A DNA stretch of 15,288 nt from Trebonia sp. (GCA_030038035.1 JASHPP010000607.1:1-15288), one strand, 5' to 3'; positions 1 to 9,296 are shown, counted from the first letter of the stretch. Notes: a model not told the origin generated them from the sequence alone. Translations and numbers: made by a program.

Positions 1-90
1 CTGCGCGGTACTGCGGCGCTTGGCCCAGCCTTCTAATGTGTGCCGCTCGTCCTCCGACAACACCAGCGGCGCCAACCTAGGATCTGGCAT
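1..90 (-). CDS. IS630-family transposase, N-terminal part only (runs off left edge)
   Basis: Reading leftwards from the ATG at 90-88, the 30 visible codons begin MPDPRLAPLVLSEDER and continue through LEGWAKRRSTAQ. This closely resembles the N-terminal start of IS630-type DDE transposases, where this stretch opens the helix-turn-helix DNA-binding region. The catalytic DDE domain lies outside the window. A GGGAAG stretch sits directly before the ATG, with no well-spaced Shine-Dalgarno. The end of the element should lie to the right of this gene, somewhere in 91-250, next to a truncated hypothetical gene. Family assignment rests on the short N-terminal signature alone, so it is likely but not certain. 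Confidence 0.65.
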   Translation of the reverse strand, partial: MPDPRLAPLVLSEDERHTLEGWAKRRSTAQ

Positions 91-154
91 CTTCCCAGCA
101 CAACGCACGACGGCGGCTCTGTCACCACCGCACGAGCGATCTGAAACGAAACAC

Positions 155-182
155 GACTCAAGTGGTGACGAGATGACTCAAG
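155..182. repeat. Direct repeat of GACTCAAG, 20-bp period, upstream of the IS630 transposase
   Basis: GACTCAAG occurs at 155-162 and again at 175-182, about 65-90 bp outside the transposase start. Repeated short words near an IS end can be transposase-binding sites inside the terminal inverted repeat. The other IS end is not in the window, so this cannot be confirmed. Confidence 0.3.
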
Positions 183-252
183 ACCGGGACACTAGCCCCG
201 GTCGTGCAGCGGCGGGCGCAACGCCGCCCGGCATCGGTCCAACAGGCCGGAC

Positions 253-657
253 GTGTCCCGCCGCCGCACGGTCGCGTTCGCCGACGCGGTCCCTTCGCCG
301 CGGATCGCCGCCGATTTGAAGGCCGAGCTGCTCCGCGGCGCGGCCAAGCCCTGGAGCATGAACGCAGTCCACGACATCGACTCGCTCAGCCTTGCCGTGC
401 CCTACTGCCACGTCGTCGTCCCGCACCGCGAGATCGCCAGCCTCCTGTCCCGTCCCCGCGCCGCAGAACGCCACGGGACACAGGTCACCGCCGCTCTCCT
501 CGGCTTGCCGGACGCGCTGCCTGGCCTGGCCGAGCAGGCCCGGAACGCCCCGGAAGACCGCACCGGCTGGGACTGGGCCGGGGCATGGGACGGCTGGGAC
601 TGTCTCGACTGGGCCGACCTGGTCAACAGTGCCACACGTCAGCCTCCAGCGGCCTGA
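253..657 (+). pseudogene. C-terminal remnant of an actinobacterial hypothetical protein
   Basis: An open frame of 134 codons from a GTG with no visible ribosome-binding site. The segment DIDSLSLAVPYCHVVVP at about residues 41-57, followed by a short polar stretch and ERHGTQV, resembles the C-terminal half of hypothetical proteins I associate with actinomycetes. In those, an N-terminal half of similar size precedes this region. Here the frame is closed by a TAG at 193-195 and no matching N-terminal half is seen, so the gene appears beheaded, possibly by the IS630 insertion to its left. The tail is Trp/Asp-rich (WDWAGAWDGWDCLDWADL). Function is unknown. It could still be a short expressed protein, but the missing start region argues for a remnant. 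Confidence 0.45.
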
Positions 658-807
658 CCGCCACTATCTCGAAGGCCGGGAAGGTTCCCTCATCCGAGGG
701 CACCACCAGCGTGCTGCCGACAGTACCGGTACGGAACGGGGTCCCCCAGGGTTGCCCGCTCGCACGGACGGAAGAGTGCCGGGCTGCCCGATTCAGGGGT
801 CCCGCGT

Positions 808-979
808 CTAGTCCCAGCAGAACGGCTTGCCGACCAGGTCGGCGTGGCCCCGCCAGTTCACGCCGCCGGAGGACAGTGAGGTGGCGCCGGGCTGCAGCAC
901 CGCCGCCTCGGCCGCAGTACGCGGCGAGCCGCCGGGCGTCGGGTACGTCGAGCATCATCGTGCGCAACGTGCCGATCAT
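808..979 (-). pseudogene. VOC (glyoxalase-like) family protein, internally deleted relic
   Basis: The ATG at 979 has a well-placed AGGGAG six bases upstream and begins MIGTLRTMMLDVPDARRLAAY, a typical opening of VOC-superfamily proteins (metal-dependent dioxygenase/glyoxalase fold). About 20 codons later the frame loses similarity. In a different frame the sequence resumes as GATSLSSGGVNW and ends GKPFCWD followed by TAG at 810-808, a typical VOC C-terminus. The first and last beta strands are therefore kept, while most of a normal ~120-residue protein is gone and the two parts are out of frame. It lies 28 bases downstream of hsdR on the same strand. It is very unlikely to give a working protein. 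Confidence 0.6.
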
Positions 980-1007
980 CGGATGCTCCCTCTGGAGTCA
1001 CCGCTCA

Positions 1008-4000
1008 TCATGCCCAGATGTCGCGCTCTGCCCCACTCCGCGCTATTGCCCTGCTCTGGGGGGACCATTCGTCGGCGAAGGTTTCCATCTGGTCCAGGAC
1101 GCGCTGGATGGCCTCCTTCTCGGCGTCCGGGGGGTAGCCGTGCCTGGCCAGGAGGCGCTTGATGGCGGAGCGGATCTTGGCCCGGACGTCGTCGCGGGCT
1201 ACCCAGTCGGTGGTGATGTCGCGGCGCAGGGTGCGGACCAGGTCGCGGGCGATGTCCGCTAGCTTGCCCTCGCCCATCCCGGCGACGGCGGACTCGTTCT
1301 GGGCGACCGCGTCGTAGAACGCCAGTTCGTCGGCGTTCAGCGGCGGGGCGAACGTGGCGCCGCGGTTGGCGTCGGCGGAGACCTCCTTGGCCAGGGCGAC
1401 CAGTTCGGCGATGATCTGGGCGGCGGTGAGGTTCTGGTTGGTGTACTTGCGCATCAGGTCTTCGAGACGCTCGGCGAAGGACTTCTGCTTGACGATGTTG
1501 TGCTTGGTGACGATGCGCATCTCCTGCTCGACCAGACGGCGCAGCGCCTCGATGGCCAGATGGGGGTTGCGCTGTGCGCGCATCCGGGCGATGAACGCCT
1601 CGTCCAGGTGGGACAGGTCAGGGCGGCCGATGCCCGCCGCCTGGTAGATGTCCGTGACGGCGCCGGCCTCGATGGCGCTGGCGGTGAGGGAGTTCAGGTA
1701 GAGCTCGACATCGGGCGGGACGGCCTCGCCGCGGGCCTTACGCTCCTCAGCGTCGAACCTGGCGTTCAGCATCCGGACTTCTTCGAAGAACGCGATGTCG
1801 TCACGCAGGCCCGCCATCTCATTGCTACCACGGCAGATCGCATACATCCGGGCGAGCTGGCCGGCGGCGCGGCGGAAGCGTTCCGACAGGTTGAGCTCGC
1901 CCTCTTCGACCTGGTTGCCTGGCGTGGTCGGGTCGCGCAGGTAGTCGACCGCGCCAGTAACGGCGTTCCAGTACGCTCTGGGGCCGGTGGCCGCGCGGCG
2001 GGTCTGCCAGTCATATCCGGACAGGATCTCGTCGCTGATCACGGCCAGCACGTCCCTGACCTTGGCGACCGCGTCCTCGACGTCCTTGCCCATGGGCTTG
2101 GTGTTCTGGTCGCGCGTGGTGTACTCCGCGAGCGCCTCGAAGAGTTTTTCCGTGAGCGGCGCGTAGCCGACGAGCAGACCGTCCTGCTTGTTGCGGAACG
2201 TGCGGTTGACCCTGGCCAGGGCCTGCATGAGCGCTGCGCCCCTCATCGGCTTGTCGACGTACATGGTGTGCAGCGGCGGCGAGTCGAAGCCGGTGAGCAG
2301 CATCGACTGGACAATAAGCAACTCAAGCTCGTCGTCGGGATCCTTGGCACGCTGCTGGATGATCTTGTTCTGTGCGGGGCGGCGGACGTGCTGGTAGATC
2401 TTGGGCTCGTCGCTCGGGGAGCCGGTGTAGACGACCTTGATCTTGCCCTTGTCGGCATCCTCGCTGTGCCAGTCCGGCTTTATGGCGATAATTCGCTCGT
2501 AGAGGTCGGCGCAGATCTCCCGGGTGGCGCAGACGATCATGCCCTTGCCCGGGACGCCGATGAACTTGCGCATCTCGGCGCTGCGGGCCGCCCAGTGCGC
2601 GACCACGTCCTCGCTGAGCTTGCGCACCCGGTCCGGTGCGCCGTACACGCGGTTCATCGCCGCGACTCGCTGCTGGATGCGCTCGCGCTCGGAGTCGTCC
2701 AGCCCCGCGGTGATCTCGTCGGCCGCCTCGTCGATCTCCTTCGCGTCCATGCCCTTGGGCAGGTTCAGTTCGATGAGGCGGGACTCGTAGTAGACCGGGA
2801 CGGTCGCGCCGTCCTGGACGGCCTGGGTCAGGTCGTAGATCAGCTCGATGTACTCACCGAAGACATCGCGGGTGTTCCGGTCCGCGAACGAGATCGGGGT
2901 GCCGGTGAACGCGATGAACGTGGCGTGCGGCAGCGCGTCGCGCAGGTGCCGCGCGTAGCCGTTCAGGTCGTCGTAGTGGGAGCGGTGCGCCTCGTCGACG
3001 ATCACGATCACGTTGCGGCGGTCGGACAGGAGCGGGTGCGGCCAGCCGTTGTCGCGTTCCTCCTTGGTCCTGCCGAACTTCTGCAGCGTGGTGAAGATGA
3101 TTCCGCCCATCCGGCGGTTGGCCAGCTCGGTGCGGAGCTCGTCACGGGTGATTACCTGAAGAGGCTGCTCCGGCAGCAGGTCGCTAGCCTGGAAGGTGTC
3201 GAAGAGCTGATCGTCCAGGTTTGTCCGGTCGGTGAGGACCACGATCGTCGGGTTGCCGAGCGATGGGTGGGTGAGTATCTGGTTGGCGTACAGCTCCATT
3301 TCCAGCGACTTTCCAGAGCCCTGGGTATGCCACACCACCCCGGCGCGGCCGTCGCCGCGAACCGCCTCGATCGTCTTGCCGACCGCTTCAGAAACCGCGA
3401 AGTACTGGTGTGGCTTGGCGAGGCGCTTGAGCAGAGTGCCGTCGGTGTGGGCGAACGCGATGTAGCCGGTGACCAGGTCAAGGAAGCGCGCGTGCGGGAA
3501 CATGCCGTGCAGCAGCAGCATGATGGGCTGATCGATATCCCGAACGGCCGGTTGTTTCACCGGATGCCCGTCATCATCGACGCTCCACGGGGCGAAGTGC
3601 TCGAACGGCGTGAACGCGGTACCGCACAGCGCACCGGGACCGTCGGAGACCACGCAGATCTCGTTGCAGCGGAACGCCAGCGGCAGCTCGCCCACGTAGG
3701 TCCGCAGCTGGGCGTGCGCGTCCTTCAGCGCGCTACCGTCGGCGGTGGACTTCTTCAGCTCGATGAAGCCCAGTGGCAACCCGTTGACGTACAGCACCAC
3801 GTCGAAACGGCGGCGGTGCTCCCCCTCCACCACCGTCACCTGGTGGGCGGCCATGAAGTCGTTACGCCCCGGGTCGCGGGGGTCGATCAGCCGGATCGTC
3901 GGGTTCTGCACCGCACCGTACTTGTCGGTATAGGTGACGGCGCGGATGCCCCGGGTCAGGAACTCGTGCATCCGCAGGTTCTCGGCCCGCGCGTCCCGCG

Positions 4001-4229
4001 AGGTCGCGGTTAGCACGATCTGTACCGCGTCCTCGACCGCCGACGGGGGCAGCGCCGGGTTGATCGCCGCGATCGCCTCGCGCAGCCGCCACGGAATGAT
4101 CAGCTCACTCCACGACTCCCGCTCCCCCGACCCCGGCGCGATCTGCTTCCCGTCCTTGGGCTCCCAGGCAAGCTCGCCCAACTCGTCCATGACGAGCTGC
4201 TCCCACGCACTCTCCGACATCCCCGCCAT
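1008..4229 (-). CDS. hsdR: Type I restriction endonuclease subunit R (HsdR)
   Basis: This 1073-residue protein is the motor and nuclease of a type I restriction-modification complex: it translocates DNA using ATP and cuts away from the recognition site. A PD-(D/E)xK nuclease centre is visible at about residues 143-159 (FDVV, then IELKK; D143, E157, K159). Superfamily 2 helicase motifs follow in order: Walker A TQGSGKS at 302-308, DEAH at 412-415, FTGTP at 441-445, LLTGFDSP near 645, and ALARVNRTFR near 670. All look intact and the length is normal for HsdR. I chose the ATG at 4229 because it overlaps the hsdS stop as TGATG and has GAGG ten bases upstream. A GTG one codon earlier and an ATG three codons later are alternatives. 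It is the last gene of the operon. Unmodified foreign DNA is the expected substrate. Confidence 0.95.
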   Translation of the reverse strand: MAGMSESAWEQLVMDELGELAWEPKDGKQIAPGSGERESWSELIIPWRLREAIAAINPALPPSAVEDAVQIVLTATSRDARAENLRMHEFLTRGIRAVTYTDKYGAVQNPTIRLIDPRDPGRNDFMAAHQVTVVEGEHRRRFDVVLYVNGLPLGFIELKKSTADGSALKDAHAQLRTYVGELPLAFRCNEICVVSDGPGALCGTAFTPFEHFAPWSVDDDGHPVKQPAVRDIDQPIMLLLHGMFPHARFLDLVTGYIAFAHTDGTLLKRLAKPHQYFAVSEAVGKTIEAVRGDGRAGVVWHTQGSGKSLEMELYANQILTHPSLGNPTIVVLTDRTNLDDQLFDTFQASDLLPEQPLQVITRDELRTELANRRMGGIIFTTLQKFGRTKEERDNGWPHPLLSDRRNVIVIVDEAHRSHYDDLNGYARHLRDALPHATFIAFTGTPISFADRNTRDVFGEYIELIYDLTQAVQDGATVPVYYESRLIELNLPKGMDAKEIDEAADEITAGLDDSERERIQQRVAAMNRVYGAPDRVRKLSEDVVAHWAARSAEMRKFIGVPGKGMIVCATREICADLYERIIAIKPDWHSEDADKGKIKVVYTGSPSDEPKIYQHVRRPAQNKIIQQRAKDPDDELELLIVQSMLLTGFDSPPLHTMYVDKPMRGAALMQALARVNRTFRNKQDGLLVGYAPLTEKLFEALAEYTTRDQNTKPMGKDVEDAVAKVRDVLAVISDEILSGYDWQTRRAATGPRAYWNAVTGAVDYLRDPTTPGNQVEEGELNLSERFRRAAGQLARMYAICRGSNEMAGLRDDIAFFEEVRMLNARFDAEERKARGEAVPPDVELYLNSLTASAIEAGAVTDIYQAAGIGRPDLSHLDEAFIARMRAQRNPHLAIEALRRLVEQEMRIVTKHNIVKQKSFAERLEDLMRKYTNQNLTAAQIIAELVALAKEVSADANRGATFAPPLNADELAFYDAVAQNESAVAGMGEGKLADIARDLVRTLRRDITTDWVARDDVRAKIRSAIKRLLARHGYPPDAEKEAIQRVLDQMETFADEWSPQSRAIARSGAERDIWA

Positions 4230-5467
4230 CACGTCACATCCTCGACAGCCTTCTCCGCATCCCGCACGCGGATCTCCCCCGACATAAGCCTCGGCAACAG
4301 CGCGTCCCTCAGTTGGATGAGACTTCTCGATTCCTCTGCCGCTGCGACGATCCGATAACGCAAGGGCTCCGCTGCCGCCTCGAATTCAGCCAACGCACTT
4401 GGCTCCGGGACCTCTGCGAACGATAGGTCCAAATCTCGCTTGTTGAGATGGATTACCGTCGTTCCGGTTTTATGTCCTTCTAGCTCGCTTAGCGGCTTTC
4501 GTAGAACTTCCCGGACGAAAGACCGCCCGCCCTCCTCGGCCAAGGGGCGACCGCGAAGGACTCGCTGATTCAATAGCACCGACTCCCCGAGCCAGAATGC
4601 GGGGCGGAATTCTGCATCCATTCCGGCAACCACATCGCCAGGCTGCACAACCACATCCCTCGCGATCCGCTCTGTTGTCCACACTTGGGGGGCGAAAGTC
4701 TTGATATCTCTGATCCGGAGAAGCGGAAGTCCCTGTTCATCGCTATTGAAACTATCCGAAGAGAACGGCAGTCCGAAGTCAAAGGCTATCACGTCGCCTA
4801 GCGGGGGCGCGGTTGATCCCGGCCGTTCTAGGGCTTGCACAAAGAGCGTGGATATCAATTCGGACGCCAGGCCAACGATCCGGTCGTTGACGGCGATCTT
4901 GTCGTCGAGTGCGCCGAGGACGTCAGCTATTCCCGACTGCTCACTCATCGGGGGTACCAAGACAGGCAAGGAGCGGATCGTGGGAAGATTCAGGCGTTCG
5001 GCGACTGATCCATCACGGAAACCGTGAATGTACGTGGCCATAATTGGCGAGTTCAGCCAGTAACGCAGGAAACGGAAGCCGACTACCGACCTGTCGGGCC
5101 TAATTAGAACCATCCGCTGACCGAGGCAAACCCGTACGCTAGGCGGCACCTCGGCGGCGATTCCGAAGTAGGTCCCCTCCCGGCTATACAGCAAGTCGCC
5201 GCGCTTGGGCTCAGCTCTCGTGACGCGTTCGCGGTAAGTCTCTTCGGAAACATGCCCAGCAGATGCCGCAAGAAAGACACCTGACAAAATGTCTTGCGTG
5301 CGGACGACGTACGGACCTGTCGTGGTCAGCTTTGGTGTTGAGTGTGGACAGTCGTATATGCCTGCGCATACCTCTTCAAGACGCCTCCATGACCATTCTT
5401 CAGGAAGATCACGAGTGTTCGCTGACACGCGAAGCATCGCTTCGCTGATAGACGAGTCGGCGTCCAT
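4229..5467 (-). CDS. hsdS: Type I restriction-modification specificity subunit S (HsdS)
   Basis: The 412-residue product should read the bipartite DNA target for both modification and cleavage. Two target-recognition regions are visible, about residues 22-190 (opening WRRLEEVC, ending with a PPMSEQSGIADVLGALDDKI spacer helix) and about 225-400 (opening PLGDVIAFDFG, ending LRDALLPRLMSGEIRV, a typical HsdS C-terminus). The ATG at 5467 is chosen because it overlaps the hsdM stop as TAATG and has GGAGAGG eight bases upstream; an in-frame start at 5518 would overlap hsdM by 52 bases without benefit. The stop overlaps the hsdR start. Base composition is visibly more AT-rich than in hsdM or hsdR, as expected for target domains exchanged between lineages. 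The recognised sequence cannot be predicted by eye. Confidence 0.92.
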   Translation of the reverse strand: MDADSSISEAMLRVSANTRDLPEEWSWRRLEEVCAGIYDCPHSTPKLTTTGPYVVRTQDILSGVFLAASAGHVSEETYRERVTRAEPKRGDLLYSREGTYFGIAAEVPPSVRVCLGQRMVLIRPDRSVVGFRFLRYWLNSPIMATYIHGFRDGSVAERLNLPTIRSLPVLVPPMSEQSGIADVLGALDDKIAVNDRIVGLASELISTLFVQALERPGSTAPPLGDVIAFDFGLPFSSDSFNSDEQGLPLLRIRDIKTFAPQVWTTERIARDVVVQPGDVVAGMDAEFRPAFWLGESVLLNQRVLRGRPLAEEGGRSFVREVLRKPLSELEGHKTGTTVIHLNKRDLDLSFAEVPEPSALAEFEAAAEPLRYRIVAAAEESRSLIQLRDALLPRLMSGEIRVRDAEKAVEDVT

Positions 5468-7074
5468 TAGATCAACCTCTCCAGTTGCTCGCGGACGACC
5501 TGCTCCAAGCGAGCGCATTCGTCGAAGTGGGCGAAGAGTTCCTTCTTGAGGCGGTCGATCTTTTCCACGATTGGCTCGGCGTCGGTGTCATCGACCTCAG
5601 CGGCGCCTACGTAGCGGCCCGGGGTGAGGATGTGGTCTTGCTTGCGGACCTCTTCGAGGGATGCTGAGTAGCAGAAGCCGGGGATGTCCTCGTACTTCTG
5701 GCCCGCGTTTCGGGCCGAGGCAGTGCCGCGCCAGGCGTGGTATGCGCCGGCGATCTTGGCGATGTCATCGGTGGTGAGGATGCGCTCGGTGCGGTCCACC
5801 ATCGTGCCCATGGACCTGGCGTCGATGAAGAGGAACTCACCGCGCCGGTCGACCAGGTGCCTGGACGCCTGGGGACCCTTGTTGTTGGAGAAGAACCACA
5901 GGCACGCGGGAATCTGCGTCGTCCGGAAGAGTTGCGGGGGCAGGGCGACCATGCACGCGACCAGGTCGGCCTCGATGAGAGCCTTGCGGATCTCGCCCTC
6001 GCCGGATTGCTTGGAGGACATCGACCCGTTGGCCAGGACCACGCCGGCGGTGCCGTTGGTGCTGAGCTTGTAGACGATGTGCTGAAGCCAGGCGAAGTTC
6101 GCATTGCCCGCCGGGGGGACGCCATAGCGCCAGCGGGGGTCATCTGTCTTGCGATACCAGTCCGAATCGTTGAACGGGGGGTTGGCCAGGATGAAGTCGG
6201 CCTTCTTATCGGAGTGCTTGTCGGCGTAGAAGGTGTCTTCCCATCGGGAGGACAGGTCGCCGTTGATGCCGTGGATGGCCAGGTTCATCTTCGCCAGCCG
6301 CCAAGTGCGTTCGTTGGACTCCTGACCGTAAACAGCGATGTCGTCACGCTTTCCTCTATGTGCAAGAACGAATGACTCCGCCTGGACGAACATGCCGCCC
6401 GAGCCGCAGCACGGGTCGTAGACCCGGCCGGAGTACGGTTCCAGGACCTCGACGAGGACCTTGACCACGCTGGCGGGAGTGTAGAACTCGCCGCCGCGCT
6501 TGCCCTCGGCGCGGGCGAACATTTCCAGGAAGTACTCGTAGACCTCGCCGAGGACGTCGCGGGCCTTCTTCTCGCCGTGGCCGGTGAAGCGGGCGTCGCT
6601 GATCAGGTCGACCAGTTCGCCGAGGCGGCGCTGGTCGACGTTGTCGCGGTTGAAGATCTTCGGCAGGACGCCGGTCAGGGATGCGTTCGTCTTCATGATC
6701 GCGTCCATCGCGTTGTCGATCAGCTCGCCGATGCCCGCGCTCTTGGCCTGGGACGCGAGGTGGTCCCAGCGGGCGCCCTCGGGCACCCAGAAGATGCCCT
6801 CGCCGGTGTACTCGTCCTTGTCGTCGAGGAACTCCCCGCGCCGCGCCTCGGGGATGGCGTCGGCGAGGAGCTCGGCGCGGATCGCCTCGCGACGCTCGGC
6901 GAAGGCGTCGGAGACGTACTTGAGGAAGACCAGGCCGAGCACGAAGTCCTTGTACTGGGCGGCGTCCATTGAGCCGCGGAGTTTGTCGGCTGCCCGCCAG
7001 AGCACGGCGTGCAGTTCGGCCGTGGTCTGGGTGCCCGGGAGCGCCGGGTCGTCCTTCTTCTTCCGCGCAGGCAT
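5467..7074 (-). CDS. hsdM: Type I restriction-modification DNA methyltransferase subunit M (HsdM)
   Basis: This 535-residue N6-adenine methyltransferase should use S-adenosylmethionine to methylate the site chosen by HsdS. An N-terminal helical HsdM domain (about 15-150) is followed by RGGEFYTP near 193-200, the SAM-binding motif I DPCCGSGG at 220-227 and the catalytic motif IV NPPF at 298-301, all intact. Length is normal. The start ATG at 7074 has GAGGA seven bases upstream and overlaps the stop of the preceding gene as TAATG. The stop likewise overlaps the hsdS start. Coupled translation with its neighbours is likely. It is the clear catalytic partner in contrast to the degenerate methylase-like protein encoded just upstream. 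Confidence 0.95.
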   Translation of the reverse strand: MPARKKKDDPALPGTQTTAELHAVLWRAADKLRGSMDAAQYKDFVLGLVFLKYVSDAFAERREAIRAELLADAIPEARRGEFLDDKDEYTGEGIFWVPEGARWDHLASQAKSAGIGELIDNAMDAIMKTNASLTGVLPKIFNRDNVDQRRLGELVDLISDARFTGHGEKKARDVLGEVYEYFLEMFARAEGKRGGEFYTPASVVKVLVEVLEPYSGRVYDPCCGSGGMFVQAESFVLAHRGKRDDIAVYGQESNERTWRLAKMNLAIHGINGDLSSRWEDTFYADKHSDKKADFILANPPFNDSDWYRKTDDPRWRYGVPPAGNANFAWLQHIVYKLSTNGTAGVVLANGSMSSKQSGEGEIRKALIEADLVACMVALPPQLFRTTQIPACLWFFSNNKGPQASRHLVDRRGEFLFIDARSMGTMVDRTERILTTDDIAKIAGAYHAWRGTASARNAGQKYEDIPGFCYSASLEEVRKQDHILTPGRYVGAAEVDDTDAEPIVEKIDRLKKELFAHFDECARLEQVVREQLERLI

Positions 7075-9170
7075 TACTGTTCCTCTTCGCTGGGTTCGTC
7101 GTTGGTGAGAGTCAGTGTTCCATCGACGAGGCCGCCGATGGCGACCTTGCGCAGTTCGTCGAGTATGTCGAGTTCCTTCCTCACGAGGTCGCGGCGGGCG
7201 TCGAGCTCCGTCAGGAGCTGGTCGAGCCTGCGGACCTCGGCGGGGGCGGTGAGGAGCACGCGCTGCTCCTCCAGCGACCGGTCCCCGCCTGCGGGCCGAG
7301 TGGCCGCGTCGGCGGAAAGCAGGGCGGCGAGGACCCGGGGAGTGAACTGCTCGATCTCGGCGGCGGGGATGCGCAGGATGCGCACCGGGGACTCGGCGAT
7401 CGCGTAGCCGTGGGAGTCCACCATGACGCCGAAGCGCTGGCCGGTGGTGACCAGCACGTCGCCAGGCTGGGTGAGCCGGGCGCTGTGATAGTTGCGCGCG
7501 AAGGTCTCGCGGTCGACCCAGCGCTCGCCCGGCCGGCGGATGCCGAGCACCTCATCCGCACCGAGCACGGCGTGGTGACCGGTTGGCCGGATGTGGTGCG
7601 CGCGGATCCGCGTGCCCTGGTGCAGGCGCAGGCGTCTGCTCTTGAGCAACGCGCCGATCGTGTCCGACGCCGGATTCAGGTCCGCTGCCTGCAGCATCCC
7701 GGTAGAGACGTGGCGGCGGTCGGCGGTGGCGGTCTCACCGATCTCGTCGAGCTCGATTCCGAACCGGGTCACGTCGAGGACCCGCTGGCTCGCCTCGTTC
7801 GCGCGTTCCCTAGGGCTGACGGGACGGCGGTTCACGAGAAGAGAACGAGGCGGGTCGACCAGGTCGGCGACCGCTACCTGCTCGCCGTAGACGCGCTGGT
7901 GTGCCACTGGCGTAAAGCCCTCCCGCCGCCAGGTGGTCACGTCCTCGGCCAGGTCGCGGATGACATCGTCGGTGAGGTCCCGACCGGAGACATCCGCGAG
8001 CAGGACCCGGCCGCGCCACCGGGATGTGCGCGCTTGGGTGACCACCCACAGCGCGGTCTCATAGCCGGGCCGGAACGGGACCAGCCGCTTCGGCAGCCGG
8101 ATGATCGCCTCCACCATGTCGCTCGTCAGCAGTTTGGCGCGGGCACGCTCGGCCGGGGAGAACGCCCCGAGGTCGCCGGTCAGGACGTCCGCCGGTCCTA
8201 GGACCACGCCGAAGCGGCCCCGGGGCAACCGGACCGCCATGTCGTCTACCGCTGTCAACGCGCCGATCGCGTCGCGGGCCTCGACCGGCTGATAGGGAAG
8301 CTGGGTCACGATCACGTCGGGCTCGCCGCACTCGTCAGGCAGTTCCGCGCCGGCGCGGATATCCAGATCGCTGTCCGGGATGCCCTGGACGAGCATCCGG
8401 CGCCGGACCAGACGGGCCAGCGCCTTGTCCGGCTCAGCGGCGGCGACCCTGGGCGGGTTATCCGGGCCGAGCAGGTACACCACGGCGGCCAGCAGGTCGC
8501 CCGGGCCGGCCGCGGGATCGGCCAGCAGGAGCTGGCGCCCCGGCCGTGCGCGGTCGGCCGCGCCGCTGAGTTCCGCGATCAGATGTCCCAGCGGCCTGGC
8601 TATCGCGGCGGCAGCAGCCGCACCCGCGCCGAAACGATGCCGGGCAATCATCACCCTCTCGAACGCCGCCCCGCAGGTGTAGGACGCTTCGACCAGTTCG
8701 TCCACTAGGGCGATCAGCCAGGCCGCGGCAGGAGGAATGGAATGGATCTCGGTGAGAAGCACGCGATCGTTCGGATCGATCATCTCGGCCAGCGCGCGGG
8801 CCGCAGCGAGCGGATCACCCGCGCCGTCGGAAAGCGGCTCGTGCTCTCCTGCGCGATAGCGCAGGCAAAGCAGCGCGGTGACCGCAGCGATGGCATCGGG
8901 GCCGGGGTAGCTGGCCGCGAGGCCGGCCAGCATGAACAGGCTCACCTCCTGCTCGGCCCGTTCGCGGTTGATGCGGCCGGTCGCCAGCAGCCAGTCGGCG
9001 ACCTCCCCCGGGTCGAACAGCGGACGGGCCTCGTCGCCGCCCACGGGCTTAGGGAAGCCGATGTCGCGGCGGGTCCACTTGGTGATGAGAGGACGGTCCT
9101 TCTCGGCAAGTTCGGCGACGTCCGTCAGCGACATGAGCACCCGGGGCGCGGTGAGCACGCTTCCCGCCAT
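7074..9170 (-). CDS. HTH / degenerate N6-methylase / HsdS-like target-recognition fusion protein
   Basis: A 698-residue protein with three parts. Residues ~15-65 look like an AlpA/MerR-type helix-turn-helix ([18 protein letters not shown], then FPKPVGG and [11 protein letters not shown]), as seen in some actinobacterial N-6 DNA methylases. Residues ~85-430 follow the HsdM methylase layout: the SAM-binding motif is DPAAGPGD at 218-225, but the catalytic NPP(F/Y) position reads QLPY at 290-293, so methyl transfer is doubtful. Residues ~490-605 resemble half an HsdS ([15 protein letters not shown], then a partition-type strand), followed by a coiled-coil at ~635-675. I chose the ATG at 9170 because GGAGG lies four bases upstream; a GTG at 9191 has none. 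It is the first gene of the hsd operon and its stop overlaps hsdM. The role is inferred: regulator, specificity adaptor or accessory subunit. Confidence 0.8.
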   Translation of the reverse strand: MAGSVLTAPRVLMSLTDVAELAEKDRPLITKWTRRDIGFPKPVGGDEARPLFDPGEVADWLLATGRINRERAEQEVSLFMLAGLAASYPGPDAIAAVTALLCLRYRAGEHEPLSDGAGDPLAAARALAEMIDPNDRVLLTEIHSIPPAAAWLIALVDELVEASYTCGAAFERVMIARHRFGAGAAAAAAIARPLGHLIAELSGAADRARPGRQLLLADPAAGPGDLLAAVVYLLGPDNPPRVAAAEPDKALARLVRRRMLVQGIPDSDLDIRAGAELPDECGEPDVIVTQLPYQPVEARDAIGALTAVDDMAVRLPRGRFGVVLGPADVLTGDLGAFSPAERARAKLLTSDMVEAIIRLPKRLVPFRPGYETALWVVTQARTSRWRGRVLLADVSGRDLTDDVIRDLAEDVTTWRREGFTPVAHQRVYGEQVAVADLVDPPRSLLVNRRPVSPRERANEASQRVLDVTRFGIELDEIGETATADRRHVSTGMLQAADLNPASDTIGALLKSRRLRLHQGTRIRAHHIRPTGHHAVLGADEVLGIRRPGERWVDRETFARNYHSARLTQPGDVLVTTGQRFGVMVDSHGYAIAESPVRILRIPAAEIEQFTPRVLAALLSADAATRPAGGDRSLEEQRVLLTAPAEVRRLDQLLTELDARRDLVRKELDILDELRKVAIGGLVDGTLTLTNDEPSEEEQ

Positions 9171-9207
9171 CGAACCTCCGTCCCTTGGCACCAGCTTGAC
9201 TCTCAGG

Positions 9208-9236
9208 AACCTACCACTACTAGTGGTCTGAAGAAT
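9208..9236 (-). promoter_or_regulatory. Candidate promoter for the hsd operon
   Basis: On the minus strand TAGGTT (9213-9208) fits an actinobacterial -10 box and would place the transcript start near 9201, leaving a ~31-nt leader that includes the GGAGG at 9179-9175. The -35 region (ATTCTT at 17-nt spacing) is a poor match, so this is tentative. A 15-bp palindrome touches the -10 box and fills most of the spacer. Confidence 0.35.
9213..9227. promoter_or_regulatory. 15-bp palindrome (possible operator)
   Basis: ACCACTACTAGTGGT is a perfect inverted repeat with 7-bp arms around one central base. It lies between the candidate -35 and -10 of the hsd operon, where a bound protein would block transcription. 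No binding protein is known from the sequence; the HTH protein encoded just downstream is one candidate. Confidence 0.5.
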
Positions 9237-9246
9237 TTCATGACTG

Positions 9247-9264
9247 TGACAACCTGGGTTGTCA
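9247..9264. promoter_or_regulatory. 18-bp palindrome in the divergent control region (possible operator)
   Basis: TGACAACCTGGGTTGTCA has two perfect 8-bp arms separated by two bases. It lies near the middle of the space between the divergent hsd operon and the DUF6119-like gene, where it could control either or both. Perfect arms of this length in a 139-bp intergenic region are unlikely to be noise. Confidence 0.55.
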
Positions 9265-9296
9265 GCAGCTTGAAGTTCTATTGGAGAAAGGCAGCC

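Noticed and set aside
204..1262. A 352-codon plus-strand frame across the left margin
   Set aside because: Arg/Pro-rich throughout, overlaps the hypothetical remnant, the VOC relic and the 3' end of hsdR in other frames; no recognisable domain.
1500..4013. An 837-codon open frame on the plus strand opposite hsdR
   Set aside because: It is the mirror of GC-rich hsdR codons, with no family-like motifs; the opposite strand carries all nuclease and helicase motifs in order.
9191..9191. GTG at 9191 as the start of the pseudo-methylase
   Set aside because: No ribosome-binding site upstream, whereas the in-frame ATG at 9170 has GGAGG four bases before it.
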